A stretch of DNA of 43,338 bases from a virus, in the IMG/VR virus record IMGVR_UViG_3300047388_000191, positions 1 through 43,338 of that record. The stretch is one strand, 5' to 3'. The translations under genes and the position numbers were made by a program. The notes under the pieces are model-generated. The model was given only the letters and a program-made list of their open reading frames with translations. It ran no database searches and had not been told where the DNA came from. Positions 21,580 to 31,000 of the stretch are shown here, in pieces. Every line of letters starts with the position of its first letter. Position 1 is the stretch's first letter.

Positions 21580-22803
21580 TTACCAGGAAAGGCCGGTGAC
21601 GAGCTGATGGGCGAAGCCCACGTCCGTTCCAGAGTTGCGAACCCCGAGGCTCATCTTCATGAGGCCACGGACTGCATCTCCGTCGTTGAAGGACGGGCTT
21701 GAGATGGTGTAGAACGCCGCCCCAGCCGCAAAGTTGAGGGTAATCAAGCCGCTGTCGCAAACATACAGGACGCCGTTGGGCGCCGTGTCCGGGATCGCCT
21801 GATCGTAGAGGAGCCGAAGGCTGTTCTCCGATTCAGTGTTGATCCGCTTGACGTTGAATCCGCGGTCAGTCTCCGACTGCTCGATGCGGATCTGGTCGCC
21901 GTAGATGCGGGCTGCCGATCCGACGCCGTTGAGGCCGAAGAGGGCCCAGTCAGCAACCGCGCCCTGGCGCTGGATGTTGACGTTGATGTCATTGAGGAGC
22001 CCGATCGAGAACGGGGCACCGCCAGCGTTCACTGGAGTGGCCGTTGTGTTCAGGGTTCCGTCCAGCCAGGAGGTCAGACCGGCGAGGGTCGAGTAATCGC
22101 CCTGCTGCGAGCCATTGATGACGCCCGCGCTGACCCTGCCGAACAGGAGGGTGTTGTTGACTTGGTTCAGCTTCTCGGTGAGGCGCTGATTGAACTGGTA
22201 GTACAGTTCGTCGTCCACACCGGGGGTGTACCCGTGCTCTGCGATCGACAAGACATCCTGAGAGATGTTGACGTCGAACGCCTGTGTGTACTTGATGTTG
22301 GTCTTGGTGAGGCGCGAGCGGCTCAGGTCACGACCAAGGGGCGAGTTCTGGACTGTGGGGGCGCCGACGATGCGCCAAACGGCACCAGAAGCATGGGAGG
22401 CGATGGTCGTTCCACCGTACGAACGGCTGACCGACACGGTCGTGTTGGGGCTGCCGACGGTGATACCGACAACCTGGACCTGCTCACCGCTCACAAGGCC
22501 ACCAGCCGTGGTGTCCGCGAGAACCATACCAATGTCCAGGATCGAGGCATCGGCCGCGGTCATGACAAGGTTGACAGGGTCAGCCGAGTTGTTGACCGTA
22601 CCAATCTCTGTGATGAAGTTGGGGTTGAGGCGATCCTCAGGCCACGAGAACGACTGGCCGACGAAGTCGGATCCAACCTTCAGGTTGCCCAGGAAGTTGT
22701 TTTCTGCAAGAAGCGATGCCGCGAGGTAATCGCTGAGGTCAATGCGGACTGATCCAGCACTCATATCCGAGGTGCCGTACCCGCTGTGGACCAAAAGGCT
22801 CAT
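21580..22803 (-). CDS. Major capsid protein, SU10/DUF5309-like, 407 aa
   Basis: The segment TKTNIKYTQAFDVNISQDVL, GYTPGVDDELYYQFNQRLTE, VNNTLLFGR follows the DUF5309/SU10 major head pattern (tQ...v.vS.t...v...G..de..yq...). Length fits an HK97-fold capsid protein. An insertion around residues 75-150 (SGEQVQVVGITVGSPNTTVSV) may form a surface domain. A scaffold candidate lies upstream and a decoration candidate downstream. GGAG is nine bases from the ATG. The upstream 176 bases hold two inverted repeats and no gene. Confidence 0.8.
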   Translation of the reverse strand: MSLLVHSGYGTSDMSAGSVRIDLSDYLAASLLAENNFLGNLKVGSDFVGQSFSWPEDRLNPNFITEIGTVNNSADPVNLVMTAADASILDIGMVLADTTAGGLVSGEQVQVVGITVGSPNTTVSVSRSYGGTTIASHASGAVWRIVGAPTVQNSPLGRDLSRSRLTKTNIKYTQAFDVNISQDVLSIAEHGYTPGVDDELYYQFNQRLTEKLNQVNNTLLFGRVSAGVINGSQQGDYSTLAGLTSWLDGTLNTTATPVNAGGAPFSIGLLNDINVNIQRQGAVADWALFGLNGVGSAARIYGDQIRIEQSETDRGFNVKRINTESENSLRLLYDQAIPDTAPNGVLYVCDSGLITLNFAAGAAFYTISSPSFNDGDAVRGLMKMSLGVRNSGTDVGFAHQLVTGLSW

Positions 22804-22835
22804 GGTGTTATATGTCTCCGGTTTTGGGTTAGAAC

Positions 22836-22851
22836 AAATGATCGGTCATTT
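22836..22851. promoter_or_regulatory. Inverted repeat in the capsid gene leader
   Basis: AAATGA and TCATTT (six pairs) enclose TCGG, 33 bases before the capsid ATG. It could be an operator or a small leader hairpin; nothing decides between them. Confidence 0.3.
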
Positions 22852-22927
22852 GCAATCCCACCGGGACGCTGGCTGCTTCTTGGGAGGGACCGGGCTTGCG
22901 CTCTCGGTATCCTGTGAAGTGCTCTTT

Positions 22928-22961
22928 CGTAGGGGCTTACAACCCGAGTGTAGCCCCTACG
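22928..22961 (-). terminator. Strong hairpin upstream of the capsid gene
   Basis: A nine-pair perfect stem (CGTAGGGGC, 22928-22936 with 22953-22961) is extended inward by TACA/TGTA and outward by CTCT/AGAG. It lies just after the zinc-ribbon/proline-rich gene and before the capsid leader. No T-run, so it may mark mRNA processing that raises capsid expression. Confidence 0.55.
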
Positions 22962-22979
22962 AGAGCGTTTGTGTTGGAT

Positions 22980-23438
22980 CTAGGAAGTGGTTGAGGCGTC
23001 GTCTTCGTCGGAATCGGGGGTAGCTTCAGGAATCTCGGAGGCCGTTGGGGCCACAGAGTAATCGTCGTCGGCTGCCTGTGCCGCTGGAGCCTCAGGTGCT
23101 GAGGTCGATTCCGGCAAGGGTGGAGTAGAATCCGGTGCGATCAAAGTAGGGTCGTCGGTCGCCTCTACCGGCACGGCCTCCGCGGGAACATCAAACACAG
23201 GGGGTGGGCCACCAACCGGAGCGATGACCGTCGGAACAACCGCAACTGGCTCTGGGGCCGGGGATGGGTTGACAACGGGCGTTGACACTGTCGGAATGTC
23301 AGTGCTCGTTGACAGGGCAACGAGCTTACCCCCGCACGTTGGGCACGTCAGGGCCACCCCTTCGGTAACAGAAACCTCCCATTCGGGGCATTGCGGGGTA
23401 GGAACCCCGTTCTGCTGGATGCAAACAAGAACCGCCAT
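22980..23438 (-). CDS. Zinc-ribbon, proline/alanine-rich protein, 152 aa
   Basis: Residues 6-36 place four cysteines (C6, C17, and CPTC) as a small zinc ribbon. Residues 45-152 are a long Pro/Ala/Val/Thr stretch turning acidic (DDDYSV, DSDEDDAST), certainly disordered. It lies between the scaffold candidate and the capsid gene. It may bind capsid or scaffold during assembly. No family recognised. Confidence 0.6.
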   Translation of the reverse strand: MAVLVCIQQNGVPTPQCPEWEVSVTEGVALTCPTCGGKLVALSTSTDIPTVSTPVVNPSPAPEPVAVVPTVIAPVGGPPPVFDVPAEAVPVEATDDPTLIAPDSTPPLPESTSAPEAPAAQAADDDYSVAPTASEIPEATPDSDEDDASTTS

Positions 23439-23989
23439 TAGTAACCCGCCTTCTTCATGCCCTTTTCGCGGGCTGGTCCATACTTATCAATCTTTGGGGC
23501 GATGAGAGTGTCAAAAACGTGCCGCTTGATCCTGTTCTGGGCGTCGGAATTGCCCTTCCTGGCCTCGGTGGCAATGGAATTGGCTTGTGCTGGGTCGTCA
23601 AACGGGTTCGTCACCTTCTTGCGAAGGTTTCCCTCCCCAGAAGGGGCTGTAAACCCGGGGTTCACAGGGTCCGAATGGTCCTGGGGTGAAAAGTTCGGGG
23701 CGATCTCCTTGACCAGAGAGTTCATGGCCTTGATGTCAGACAAGTGGGCATATGCAGCCTCAGGAACCTGGGGAAACTCGGCCCGAAGGGCTGCAACCGC
23801 CGCAACGTGAGCCGCCTTGGCGTTCTGCTGGGCGCTGAGATCGTTGCCCAGGGAAATCTGGTTCTTCAGCCAGGCATTCTCGGCCTTCGCCTCGGCAACC
23901 TCATCCCTCGCGGCCTGAGCCTGGGCAAGCTGCGTCACATACTCCGTGTGACGGAGCTGGTAGTCTGGGTGGTCTTCGATCGGGGGCAC
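23438..23989 (-). CDS. Scaffolding protein candidate, 183 aa
   Basis: GTG 23989 has TAGGAG five bases upstream, preferred over the frame opening at 24058. Residues 15-60 form a charged coiled coil (EYVTQLAQAQAARDEVAEAK). The rest is polar with a basic end (RIKRHVFDTLIAPKIDKYG). Charged coiled-coil proteins just upstream of the capsid gene are usually scaffolds. No protease gene is seen beside it. Assignment is by composition and place. Confidence 0.55.
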   Translation of the reverse strand: MPPIEDHPDYQLRHTEYVTQLAQAQAARDEVAEAKAENAWLKNQISLGNDLSAQQNAKAAHVAAVAALRAEFPQVPEAAYAHLSDIKAMNSLVKEIAPNFSPQDHSDPVNPGFTAPSGEGNLRKKVTNPFDDPAQANSIATEARKGNSDAQNRIKRHVFDTLIAPKIDKYGPAREKGMKKAGY

Positions 23990-23997
23990 AATTTCTC

Positions 23998-24339
23998 CTA
24001 ACTGTGAATGTTGCGTTGTTTGGTGACTTTCATGCGCTTGGGGCCGTCGGGCGACCAAGTCGTCTCTACGGTACCAGAACCAACCTGAGAATTCTCCCGG
24101 ATAACCTGCACAACTTCGTTGGTGTGTTGGTTATATTCCTCATGCATGAGCTGGGCCGGGGTTCCGTTGCGCTGGCATAGCTCGCCATCCTCCATGCCAA
24201 TGGTGGTCTGGGGGTTCTCGTCTCTGCGCTTGCGGAATTCAGTGAAGTTAGTATTGGCGGCAGCCATGTCGGCAACCGAGGGCCGGATAGCCTTCGTGTT
24301 GTCATGGTTCCGCTTGCCGGGGTACGAATAGAAGGTCAT
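23998..24339 (-). CDS. Hypothetical virion-block protein, 113 aa
   Basis: ATG 24339 overlaps the previous stop (ATGA) and has AGAGGAACAGG upstream. The sequence is polar and charged (NTNFTEFRKRRDENPQTTIG), with a C-terminal WSPDGPKRMKVTKQRNIHS. No motif recognised. Confidence 0.6.
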   Translation of the reverse strand: MTFYSYPGKRNHDNTKAIRPSVADMAAANTNFTEFRKRRDENPQTTIGMEDGELCQRNGTPAQLMHEEYNQHTNEVVQVIRENSQVGSGTVETTWSPDGPKRMKVTKQRNIHS

Positions 24340-24575
24340 TCCTGTTCCTCTTCCCATTGAGACGGGGCCCAACCTGGGGCATAAATATCCTGAACCGGAG
24401 CCTCTCCCTTGACCCCTCGGGCCATGGAGCTATCGTTATTGCAATACACATAACGATCCCCGCCGATGATTATAACCGGGGCCGCGTCGCCAGTGCTGGG
24501 GTCAACGGCTGGCGGGTTCATGAAGTACGCCCCACGCCCATCGGGCACCCGCCGGTATACGAAACCAGGGCACAT
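24336..24575 (-). CDS. Hypothetical virion-block protein, 79 aa
   Basis: The ATG shares bases with the upstream TAA (TAATG). It has FVYRRVPDGRGAYFMNPP and a central GGDRYVYCNND, with an acidic end (WEEEQE). No family recognised; transcribed with the scaffold candidate. Confidence 0.55.
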   Translation of the reverse strand: MCPGFVYRRVPDGRGAYFMNPPAVDPSTGDAAPVIIIGGDRYVYCNNDSSMARGVKGEAPVQDIYAPGWAPSQWEEEQE

Positions 24576-25132
24576 TATCTGACCGCCGACTTACCGGCGC
24601 CCGTTGTGTCAATTTCCTGGGGTCGCTGGCCGATGGTGGATCCCTGCGCCCCGAAGGACTGGAGCGGCTTGTCGAGGTTGGCCACAAAGTTCTCGTCCTT
24701 GGAGTCCCCGTGGGCCCCAAACCGAGTAAGGACCGACTGCCGGTTGGCTTCGTTTTCCTTGTATGCAGAGAAGTCAGAAGCCCTCATTCCGTGCTTGACC
24801 CAACCCATGGCCGGGGGCAGCTTGGCGCCCCAAATCTTGGCAGCCGACTGGTAATCGGTAGCCCCGGCCTTCCATGCGTTGATGGCCTCGGTTGGAGAGG
24901 GCATGTGCTTCCAGCCAACTTGGTTGGCGTAGTCCTCCATGGTTGAAACCAAACCCTTGAGGTCCCCTGGGCTCATGTCAGTGGGTATCTTGAAGCCACT
25001 CAGGATGCCATGGGCGTTATTGGCAATGTCACCCTGGGCCTCATCCGATATGAACTGAGATTCCCAAGAGTTCTGACCGTTGGGGTCGAACGCCTGCGAT
25101 CCAGCCGCGTACCCGGTAGCTGCGTCAGCCAC
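24575..25132 (-). CDS. Putative internal virion protein, 185 aa
   Basis: GTG 25132 overlaps the upstream gene by eight bases. A Gly/Asn/Gln-rich N-terminus precedes a helical region (PGDLKGLVSTMEDYANQVGW) and MPSPTEAINAWKAGATDY, a phrase like those in the 345 and 108 aa proteins next to it. It likely belongs to the same internal virion group. Confidence 0.5.
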   Translation of the reverse strand: MADAATGYAAGSQAFDPNGQNSWESQFISDEAQGDIANNAHGILSGFKIPTDMSPGDLKGLVSTMEDYANQVGWKHMPSPTEAINAWKAGATDYQSAAKIWGAKLPPAMGWVKHGMRASDFSAYKENEANRQSVLTRFGAHGDSKDENFVANLDKPLQSFGAQGSTIGQRPQEIDTTGAGKSAVR

Positions 25133-26162
25133 TTTGGCCTCCTTGAATTACCGTAGGTTTAGCTGCGGTTATCGTGCTATTACCCGTAGCTTTAGCTTGA
25201 TTATCGGGTGCCTTAGCTTGATCGCGCGTAGATTCTTGCGTGTTACCCGGAGAAACCTTTCCTTCCTTCTTGGCCTTGGCGTCAGCCTGGTCCTGGTAAT
25301 ACGCGGCGATCTGCTTCGGGTCATGGCCCAGTGCCGCGAAGTTCGCAGCCTCGGAGGCGTGGGGCATATACCCAGCCTTCCAGGACTGAAGGGAAGCCTG
25401 GGCGTAAGCATCGTGATACTGGCCGACCGTAATCTCGGGATACGTTGGGTGGGGCTGAGCCCGGAGGTGCTGCTGCATCTGCGACCTGTCCATCAAGGCC
25501 ATGGGGGCGAAGTCCTCAAGCCCCATAGCCTTGCCGGTCAGCTTTCGATTCATAGAGGCCGCAAAGGGGAAGTTCTGAATGAAGTGTTCGGGGTCAATAC
25601 CAAGGGCCGAAGCGTGTTGCTGGAATTCTGCGACATCCTGAGGCTTGGGGCCTGAGGGAATGATCGGCGTCTTGTTTTGCGGACTTGGTGCAGAAACGTC
25701 GGGATGTCCGGTTTCTGGGACATGTTGCTGAACCGCATGGGCCAGAGCCGCCACACCTTCATGGGTAACAACCCCGCCTAGTTCTGCGAGATTGCTGAAC
25801 ACTCCATGTACGTCAGCAACGTGTTCGGAGAAGGATTCCGGGCTGGCGGGGGAGAAGTGATCCATGCCATAGGCGGCCTGTGACCCGGCAAGACCAAGAA
25901 CCCCGGCAACGTAACCAGACGCAGGATGGGTCGGGGACTGGTATGCATTGGGATCTCCTGTTTGCATGACCGACAGGGCCTTCTCGATCGACCCGCGTTC
26001 TGCCACATGTACTGCCAGCTCATTGGCGATCTTTCTGGCGGCGATCTCGTTGGCGAACTGATCGTTCCCGAAGGCGTTCTTCTGTTGACCTATCGCCCAT
26101 ATTACCGAAGGGGTAAGGTTTACTCTCGAAGCCTGAGCGGCTACGATCGCTGGATCAATCAC
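25125..26162 (-). CDS. Putative internal virion/ejection protein, 345 aa
   Basis: Mainly helical and alanine-rich. A segment near residues 235-290 (YPEITVGQYHDAYAQASLQS, then ALGHDPKQIAAYYQDQADAK) resembles the 108 aa neighbour (LPGVKVSEYPAWAEAYSAF; LHQPEQIKAFFGN). The C-terminus is low-complexity, Lys/Asn/Thr-rich. It sits between portal and capsid genes, where podoviruses keep ejection proteins. GTG 26162 overlaps the previous stop. Confidence 0.5.
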   Translation of the reverse strand: MIDPAIVAAQASRVNLTPSVIWAIGQQKNAFGNDQFANEIAARKIANELAVHVAERGSIEKALSVMQTGDPNAYQSPTHPASGYVAGVLGLAGSQAAYGMDHFSPASPESFSEHVADVHGVFSNLAELGGVVTHEGVAALAHAVQQHVPETGHPDVSAPSPQNKTPIIPSGPKPQDVAEFQQHASALGIDPEHFIQNFPFAASMNRKLTGKAMGLEDFAPMALMDRSQMQQHLRAQPHPTYPEITVGQYHDAYAQASLQSWKAGYMPHASEAANFAALGHDPKQIAAYYQDQADAKAKKEGKVSPGNTQESTRDQAKAPDNQAKATGNSTITAAKPTVIQGGQSG

Positions 26163-26485
26163 TGCTTGGGGGACTTTCCGTGATGTCGGAAAGCGGAATA
26201 AGCTTCAGCCCATGCGGGGTATTCAGAAACCTTGACCCCGGGCAGATGGGGGTGTTGAAGATTTCCAAAGAAAGCTTTGATCTGCTCTGGCTGATGCAGT
26301 CCAGCGTCGTGTAAGTGTTGCATCTGCCAAGGTGTTGGATGTCGGCCCCACACGGGCAATGTCTCACCTTGGGCTGCTTCATGTATTGCATCATACTTCT
26401 CCGCGGGTATATCTATGCCGCGCTTCCCCGGGAGGGAATGCAGGAAACGCTTGATCTTCTGATCCTGGGTGTCCGCTCCGCTCAT
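26159..26485 (-). CDS. Small internal virion-type protein, 108 aa
   Basis: Contains HPTPWQMQHLHDAGLHQPEQ and IKAFFGNLQHPHLPGVKVSE followed by a YPAWAEAYSAF helix. The same phrase appears inside the 345 aa protein, so this may be a single-domain copy of a repeated virion module. It is rich in His and Trp. Starts and stops overlap both neighbours. Confidence 0.55.
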   Translation of the reverse strand: MSGADTQDQKIKRFLHSLPGKRGIDIPAEKYDAIHEAAQGETLPVWGRHPTPWQMQHLHDAGLHQPEQIKAFFGNLQHPHLPGVKVSEYPAWAEAYSAFRHHGKSPKQ

Positions 26486-28029
26486 GTTGCACTCGGCAAG
26501 GCGCCGCCATTATCTGTCGTTAGGGTATGGGGAGAGTTCACCGTAGACGGCAGAGGATTCTGGGCGGTTCCCGAAAGGGCCGGTGGAGCGGGGGTGGCCC
26601 GTGGGTTGTCCTTGGAAATATTCCCGAACACCAAACTCACAAGGTGATCGTCCATGGGGTGGCCCCACAAGTCCTGGGAAATCTTGTCTCCCGACTGCTG
26701 GATTCCGTTGAACTGACCCACGTTCATGCCTTTGACCCTTGAGGGTTGGCTGTTGATGAAGTCGGTTACCTGCTGCTGGGACTTCCCCCGAGCCCAGGCA
26801 ATCGTAGCATCGCTGGCCGGGACCCCGAAGGCGGACTGCCAGGCAGAGCTGATCTGACCGGCAGCAGCGTCGTACTGCTTCTTATTCATTCCCAGCTTGT
26901 ACGGCTGAGCGTCCAGGAAGTCCTGGAATTGAACCTGGTTCATACTGGACCACTTCGCCACCGTCGCGGCGTCAGGCAAACTGCCGAAAGCCTGAAAGTA
27001 AGCGTCCAGCCGAGAGTGGGTTATGGTTGCCTGTGACTTGGCCTCCTGGGCCGCAAGACCACCAGCCGTCATGGCCTGAACATCAACGACGCTCGACTGC
27101 AAACTTCCCTGAATTCCAGCCAGATACTTTATGGCGTCCGTCGTTGATTGAGACTGCGAGCTGGCCGGAAGCGGGTTGCCGGTTGCGGGATCTATCTGTG
27201 CGGTGGTGGCCTGCTTGACCGCCAGGGCCATCTGCTGCTGTTGGGAAAACGGCATCTTGTTGATGGTGTCGCGGAGCTGCTTCCTCAGCGAAGCTGGCAT
27301 TGGAGATCCGTTATCAACGGCATACTGGCTAGCCAGTTGCTCAATCACATAGGCGTTGGCCGGTGGGCCTTCGAGGGTTGCCTTTTGCTGCTGGAACCAG
27401 GCCGCGGCCGAAGGCGGGGGAACCGGAGGCTTGGCCCCCTGGTCAACCGCCCTCGTGATCCCGCGGGCCTTGTCGGCGTTCTGAAACTGAAGGTAGTTGG
27501 CCTTCCACATTGCGTGGGCTGATCCCGGGGCCAGCCCCAGGGACACGTCCATCTCATCCCACTGAGCCTGGGGGATTCCCGTCTCAGCCTCAGCCTCTTG
27601 GTTGACCAAGTTCGAGGGCTGAGCGGCAGCAGCCGCGGCGGCCTGCTCGTCGGCCGGTGAGGTCGGGGTTACCTGAGCGTTCTGCTTGGCGGCCTGATTG
27701 GCAATAGCCTTCCGCCCAAGATCCCAGGGATTGACGGGCTGTTCGGGAACCGGAGTTCCGCCAGCCGATGCAGCGGCGGCAGCGGCGGCAGCCTTTCCGT
27801 TTCCAGGGTGAGACTTCTCGTGGGCAAGGTCTACTGTCTCTCGGACGCTGATCGGAACCCCTCGACCGAAGCTCCGGTCGATGATCGCGTTGACGATCTC
27901 CCTCTGATTGTCCGGGGGGATCCCGGCCTTCTTGAAGTAATCCTTCAGGGCCTTGATCTGATCTTGGGTAGCTCCAGGGTAGTCTCCGCCATGGGAACCC
28001 AGAAGTAGCTGTGTTGGATCAGTAGCCAT
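26482..28029 (-). CDS. Putative internal virion protein, 515 aa
   Basis: The N-terminus (QDQIKALKDYFKKAGIPPDN) leads to alanine/glutamine-rich linkers around residues 78-145. Two consecutive repeats near residues 340-450 read FQAFGSLPDAATVAKWSSMN... QPYKLGM and QSAFGVPASDATIAWARGKS... QPSRVKGM. These repeats and their helical nature fit an ejected internal protein. It overlaps the 1757 aa gene by 11 bases. Confidence 0.55.
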   Translation of the reverse strand: MATDPTQLLLGSHGGDYPGATQDQIKALKDYFKKAGIPPDNQREIVNAIIDRSFGRGVPISVRETVDLAHEKSHPGNGKAAAAAAAASAGGTPVPEQPVNPWDLGRKAIANQAAKQNAQVTPTSPADEQAAAAAAAQPSNLVNQEAEAETGIPQAQWDEMDVSLGLAPGSAHAMWKANYLQFQNADKARGITRAVDQGAKPPVPPPSAAAWFQQQKATLEGPPANAYVIEQLASQYAVDNGSPMPASLRKQLRDTINKMPFSQQQQMALAVKQATTAQIDPATGNPLPASSQSQSTTDAIKYLAGIQGSLQSSVVDVQAMTAGGLAAQEAKSQATITHSRLDAYFQAFGSLPDAATVAKWSSMNQVQFQDFLDAQPYKLGMNKKQYDAAAGQISSAWQSAFGVPASDATIAWARGKSQQQVTDFINSQPSRVKGMNVGQFNGIQQSGDKISQDLWGHPMDDHLVSLVFGNISKDNPRATPAPPALSGTAQNPLPSTVNSPHTLTTDNGGALPSAT

Positions 28030-31000
28030 TCTTCGCCTGTACCTGTTCGTTCACTACGTCCTGCCACTTGTTGAATTCGTAAAGCTTCAACTCGTCTCCG
28101 AACTGAGGATTCTGCTTCTCCAGGCCAGCAAGGTCTGCCTGCAATACTTTCATAATGGCATCCTTGTCGGCAGTCGAGCCATGGGAACTACTGATTTGAT
28201 TGATCTTACCAGCAGCCCAGTCTCGGTAGACGAGAGCTTGCCGCCACATCTGTGTCTTGGGGGTTTCCAGGGCGGCCGACTGGGGAATCACCTCCCAGGT
28301 CTGAAGGCTCCTCAACGGCTGGGTCTTCAGCTCCATTCCAAGGATGTCCTTGGGCTGACTACGAGAGGCTACAAATTGGCCGTACCAGTCAGGATTGTTG
28401 TCTGCGATTCCCTGGAGCACTGGTTCGATAACCTGCTTGGAGAAATCTCGGTACGCCTTGCTGGTCTTGGTCACCCCGTTCTGAGCCAGGAAGTTGTTCT
28501 CAACATCAACAACGTCGGTCTGGTACTTCGCCCAGCCCGCCGAGTAATTCCTGGACTTCGTGATCTTGGCAGAGAGCCCGTCCACCCCCAAAACCTTGAG
28601 GTTGCCCAAAGACAGTGCCGTGTCATAGTCCGTGAGGTTGGAGGGCTTGGCAACAGAAGGGTCATCTGTCTCTGTGTTGGACTGGGCGTACGTCACAACC
28701 CAGGAGGTGGCAGGGTCGTTGGCCAGGGCGTCCTTCTCTGCCAGGGTTGTGTTCCTGTCGATGTACTTGAGGTACGGAGCAACGTCGGGATTGTCCGCGA
28801 GCACCTTAGCTTGGGCTGCTGGGTTGGTCGCCGACCTCATCTGCGAGGTAGCCGTAGTGATAGCCGCCTTTCTTTGGTCGGTAATGGTTGGATTGATCGG
28901 AGCGACAGCCCCCAAAACCCCTCCCGCCAACTGATCTCGACCCAAGGACTTCACCGCGTCATCCCGCGTTGGGGCATGGTCCATCTTACCGTTCTGGTAA
29001 TCAGTGAGAAGCTGCTTGTACTTGTTGTCAATCGCCTGATCGTTCTGATCTGAGTTCACGCCAAGGCCAAGAGGGCCCTCGATGGACCTGCCGGTGGTGG
29101 CTTCCGACAATGCGTTGACGTCAGTGCCGATGAACGAAGGAATCAGGGTCGTTCCCTTATCGACAGTGTCCATCTGATCCCTCAACCCCGGGATCTCTCG
29201 CAACACGTCATGCACAAGCTGATTCTTGTCAGCTTGTGCCGCAAGAGGGGCGAAGATGGGCCCAAACCCGGGAACGAAAGAAGCAATACCATCTGAACTT
29301 AGGAAGGTGGCATGGCTGAAGTCCACGTTCAGGCCGTCGGAACCAGAGAAGCCGAGAGCGGAGAGTACGTTCTCACCGATTCCTGTGGTCTTATTGGTTG
29401 ACGGGGCCGAACCAGAAGCCTCGGCCCCCAGCAAGGCCCGAGTACCAGGATCCCACATCCACGGATGGGCTTTTGCCTCGGTCATCCAGAACCTTGCCAT
29501 GTTGGTTGTGGCCCCACCAAACGGGAACACGTTCCTGGCAACCTGTCCAGCGATGGTTCTCTGCCCTTGATACAAGCTATTTTGCATCCACTGAGCTGCG
29601 TCGCCGTCGGCAAGGCGCTGCATCATGTCTTCTTGGCCAGCCCATTCTGGATGGGCCTTCTTGATGCGGTTGAAGTAATCAACCCGAAGGCGCATAAAGT
29701 TATCCGCCCGAGCAGCCGAAATCATTGGGGTCGAGATGGCATGGAACAACTTGCCGGGGCCCTGGGCCATGGCGTCAACCACAGAGTTCGCGGCCATCGC
29801 CGTAGAATTACGGGCCCCTACGTTAGGCAGGCGCTTGGCAATATTGTTGTTCTTGACCATCTTCATAACGGCCGCCTCGTCAACCTTACCCGAGGCCAGC
29901 ATGTCAAGAAGCCCAGGCTCCCGGACGAAATCCAACATGTACTGGTTCATCTTGTCTGCGTAGTCAGCGACATCGGCCTCATACTTCTTGATGATTTCTG
30001 CGGTACCGCCAACCTTATCCTTGTACGCCTGTTGCAAAGCCTTCAGGCCACTTCCTTTATATTTGGCCTCGGCCTTCGCCCATGCCATGATCTCCGGGCT
30101 GTTGTGCATAACCTTGGTGGTGTCAATGAGCCCCTGGGTGTACCCGGGCATATGAGGCGCCATAGCCACCCAGTTTCCGCCGTCGGAATCACGGAAGAGC
30201 TTCAACGTGTTCAAGCCGCCGAGCTTGTCCCTGACAATCTCGTCGGCCGCGGCCAGGTACTTGACTGCCTTGTCTGTATAAGTGACCGCGCCCGTCTCGT
30301 CCTTGACGGCACCAAACTTGGCAACACCCTTGTTGGCAGCGACGCGGCCCAGCTTGTTCTCCGCACCACGAGCCATAAGGGCCAACGGGGCGGCAAGACC
30401 CTTCAGGGTACCGCCCACGGCCGCCATGACCCCATGAATCGGTGCGCCGTTGTCGGCAAGGTGAGCCGCCGTACGCATCGTATCGTCAGCGAACAACATC
30501 CTAGCCGAAGTTGCTGGCCGCATAAGGGCCAAACCCTTCCAGGCAGACGTCACTGCGTCGAGCCTCAAGGCGGATTGAACGTCCTCAAGCCGAGAGAGGT
30601 GTGGGTGCATTGCAACCACAGCCCCGTAAGCAGTGAATGGGGCAACGGCCTTGTTGGCCTGCTGTCCGGTCATAGCTGGCCCGGGCCGCATGTCATCAAC
30701 TCTCTTCTGGAGTTCAGCCAGCCTGCCCTTTTCGTAATCAATCTCCGTCGCATAGGTCTTCATGGCCTCTGCTTCGGCAGCCTCGGGGGTCATCTTGGGA
30801 TTCTTGGATTGGACCGAACGAATCGACTTCGAGATCAGATCGTCAAGCGAAGCACTGATCTCCCCCATAGCGTCAACGAGATGACCGCCCTGAGCGAAGT
30901 ACACAGATTCTTCCTTGGCATTGAAGACATCGCCCTTAGGGGTGAGAAGGTATGTCGGCCGCTCAACGCCCCCGCCCAACGCGGAATGCAGCCCCTTGTT

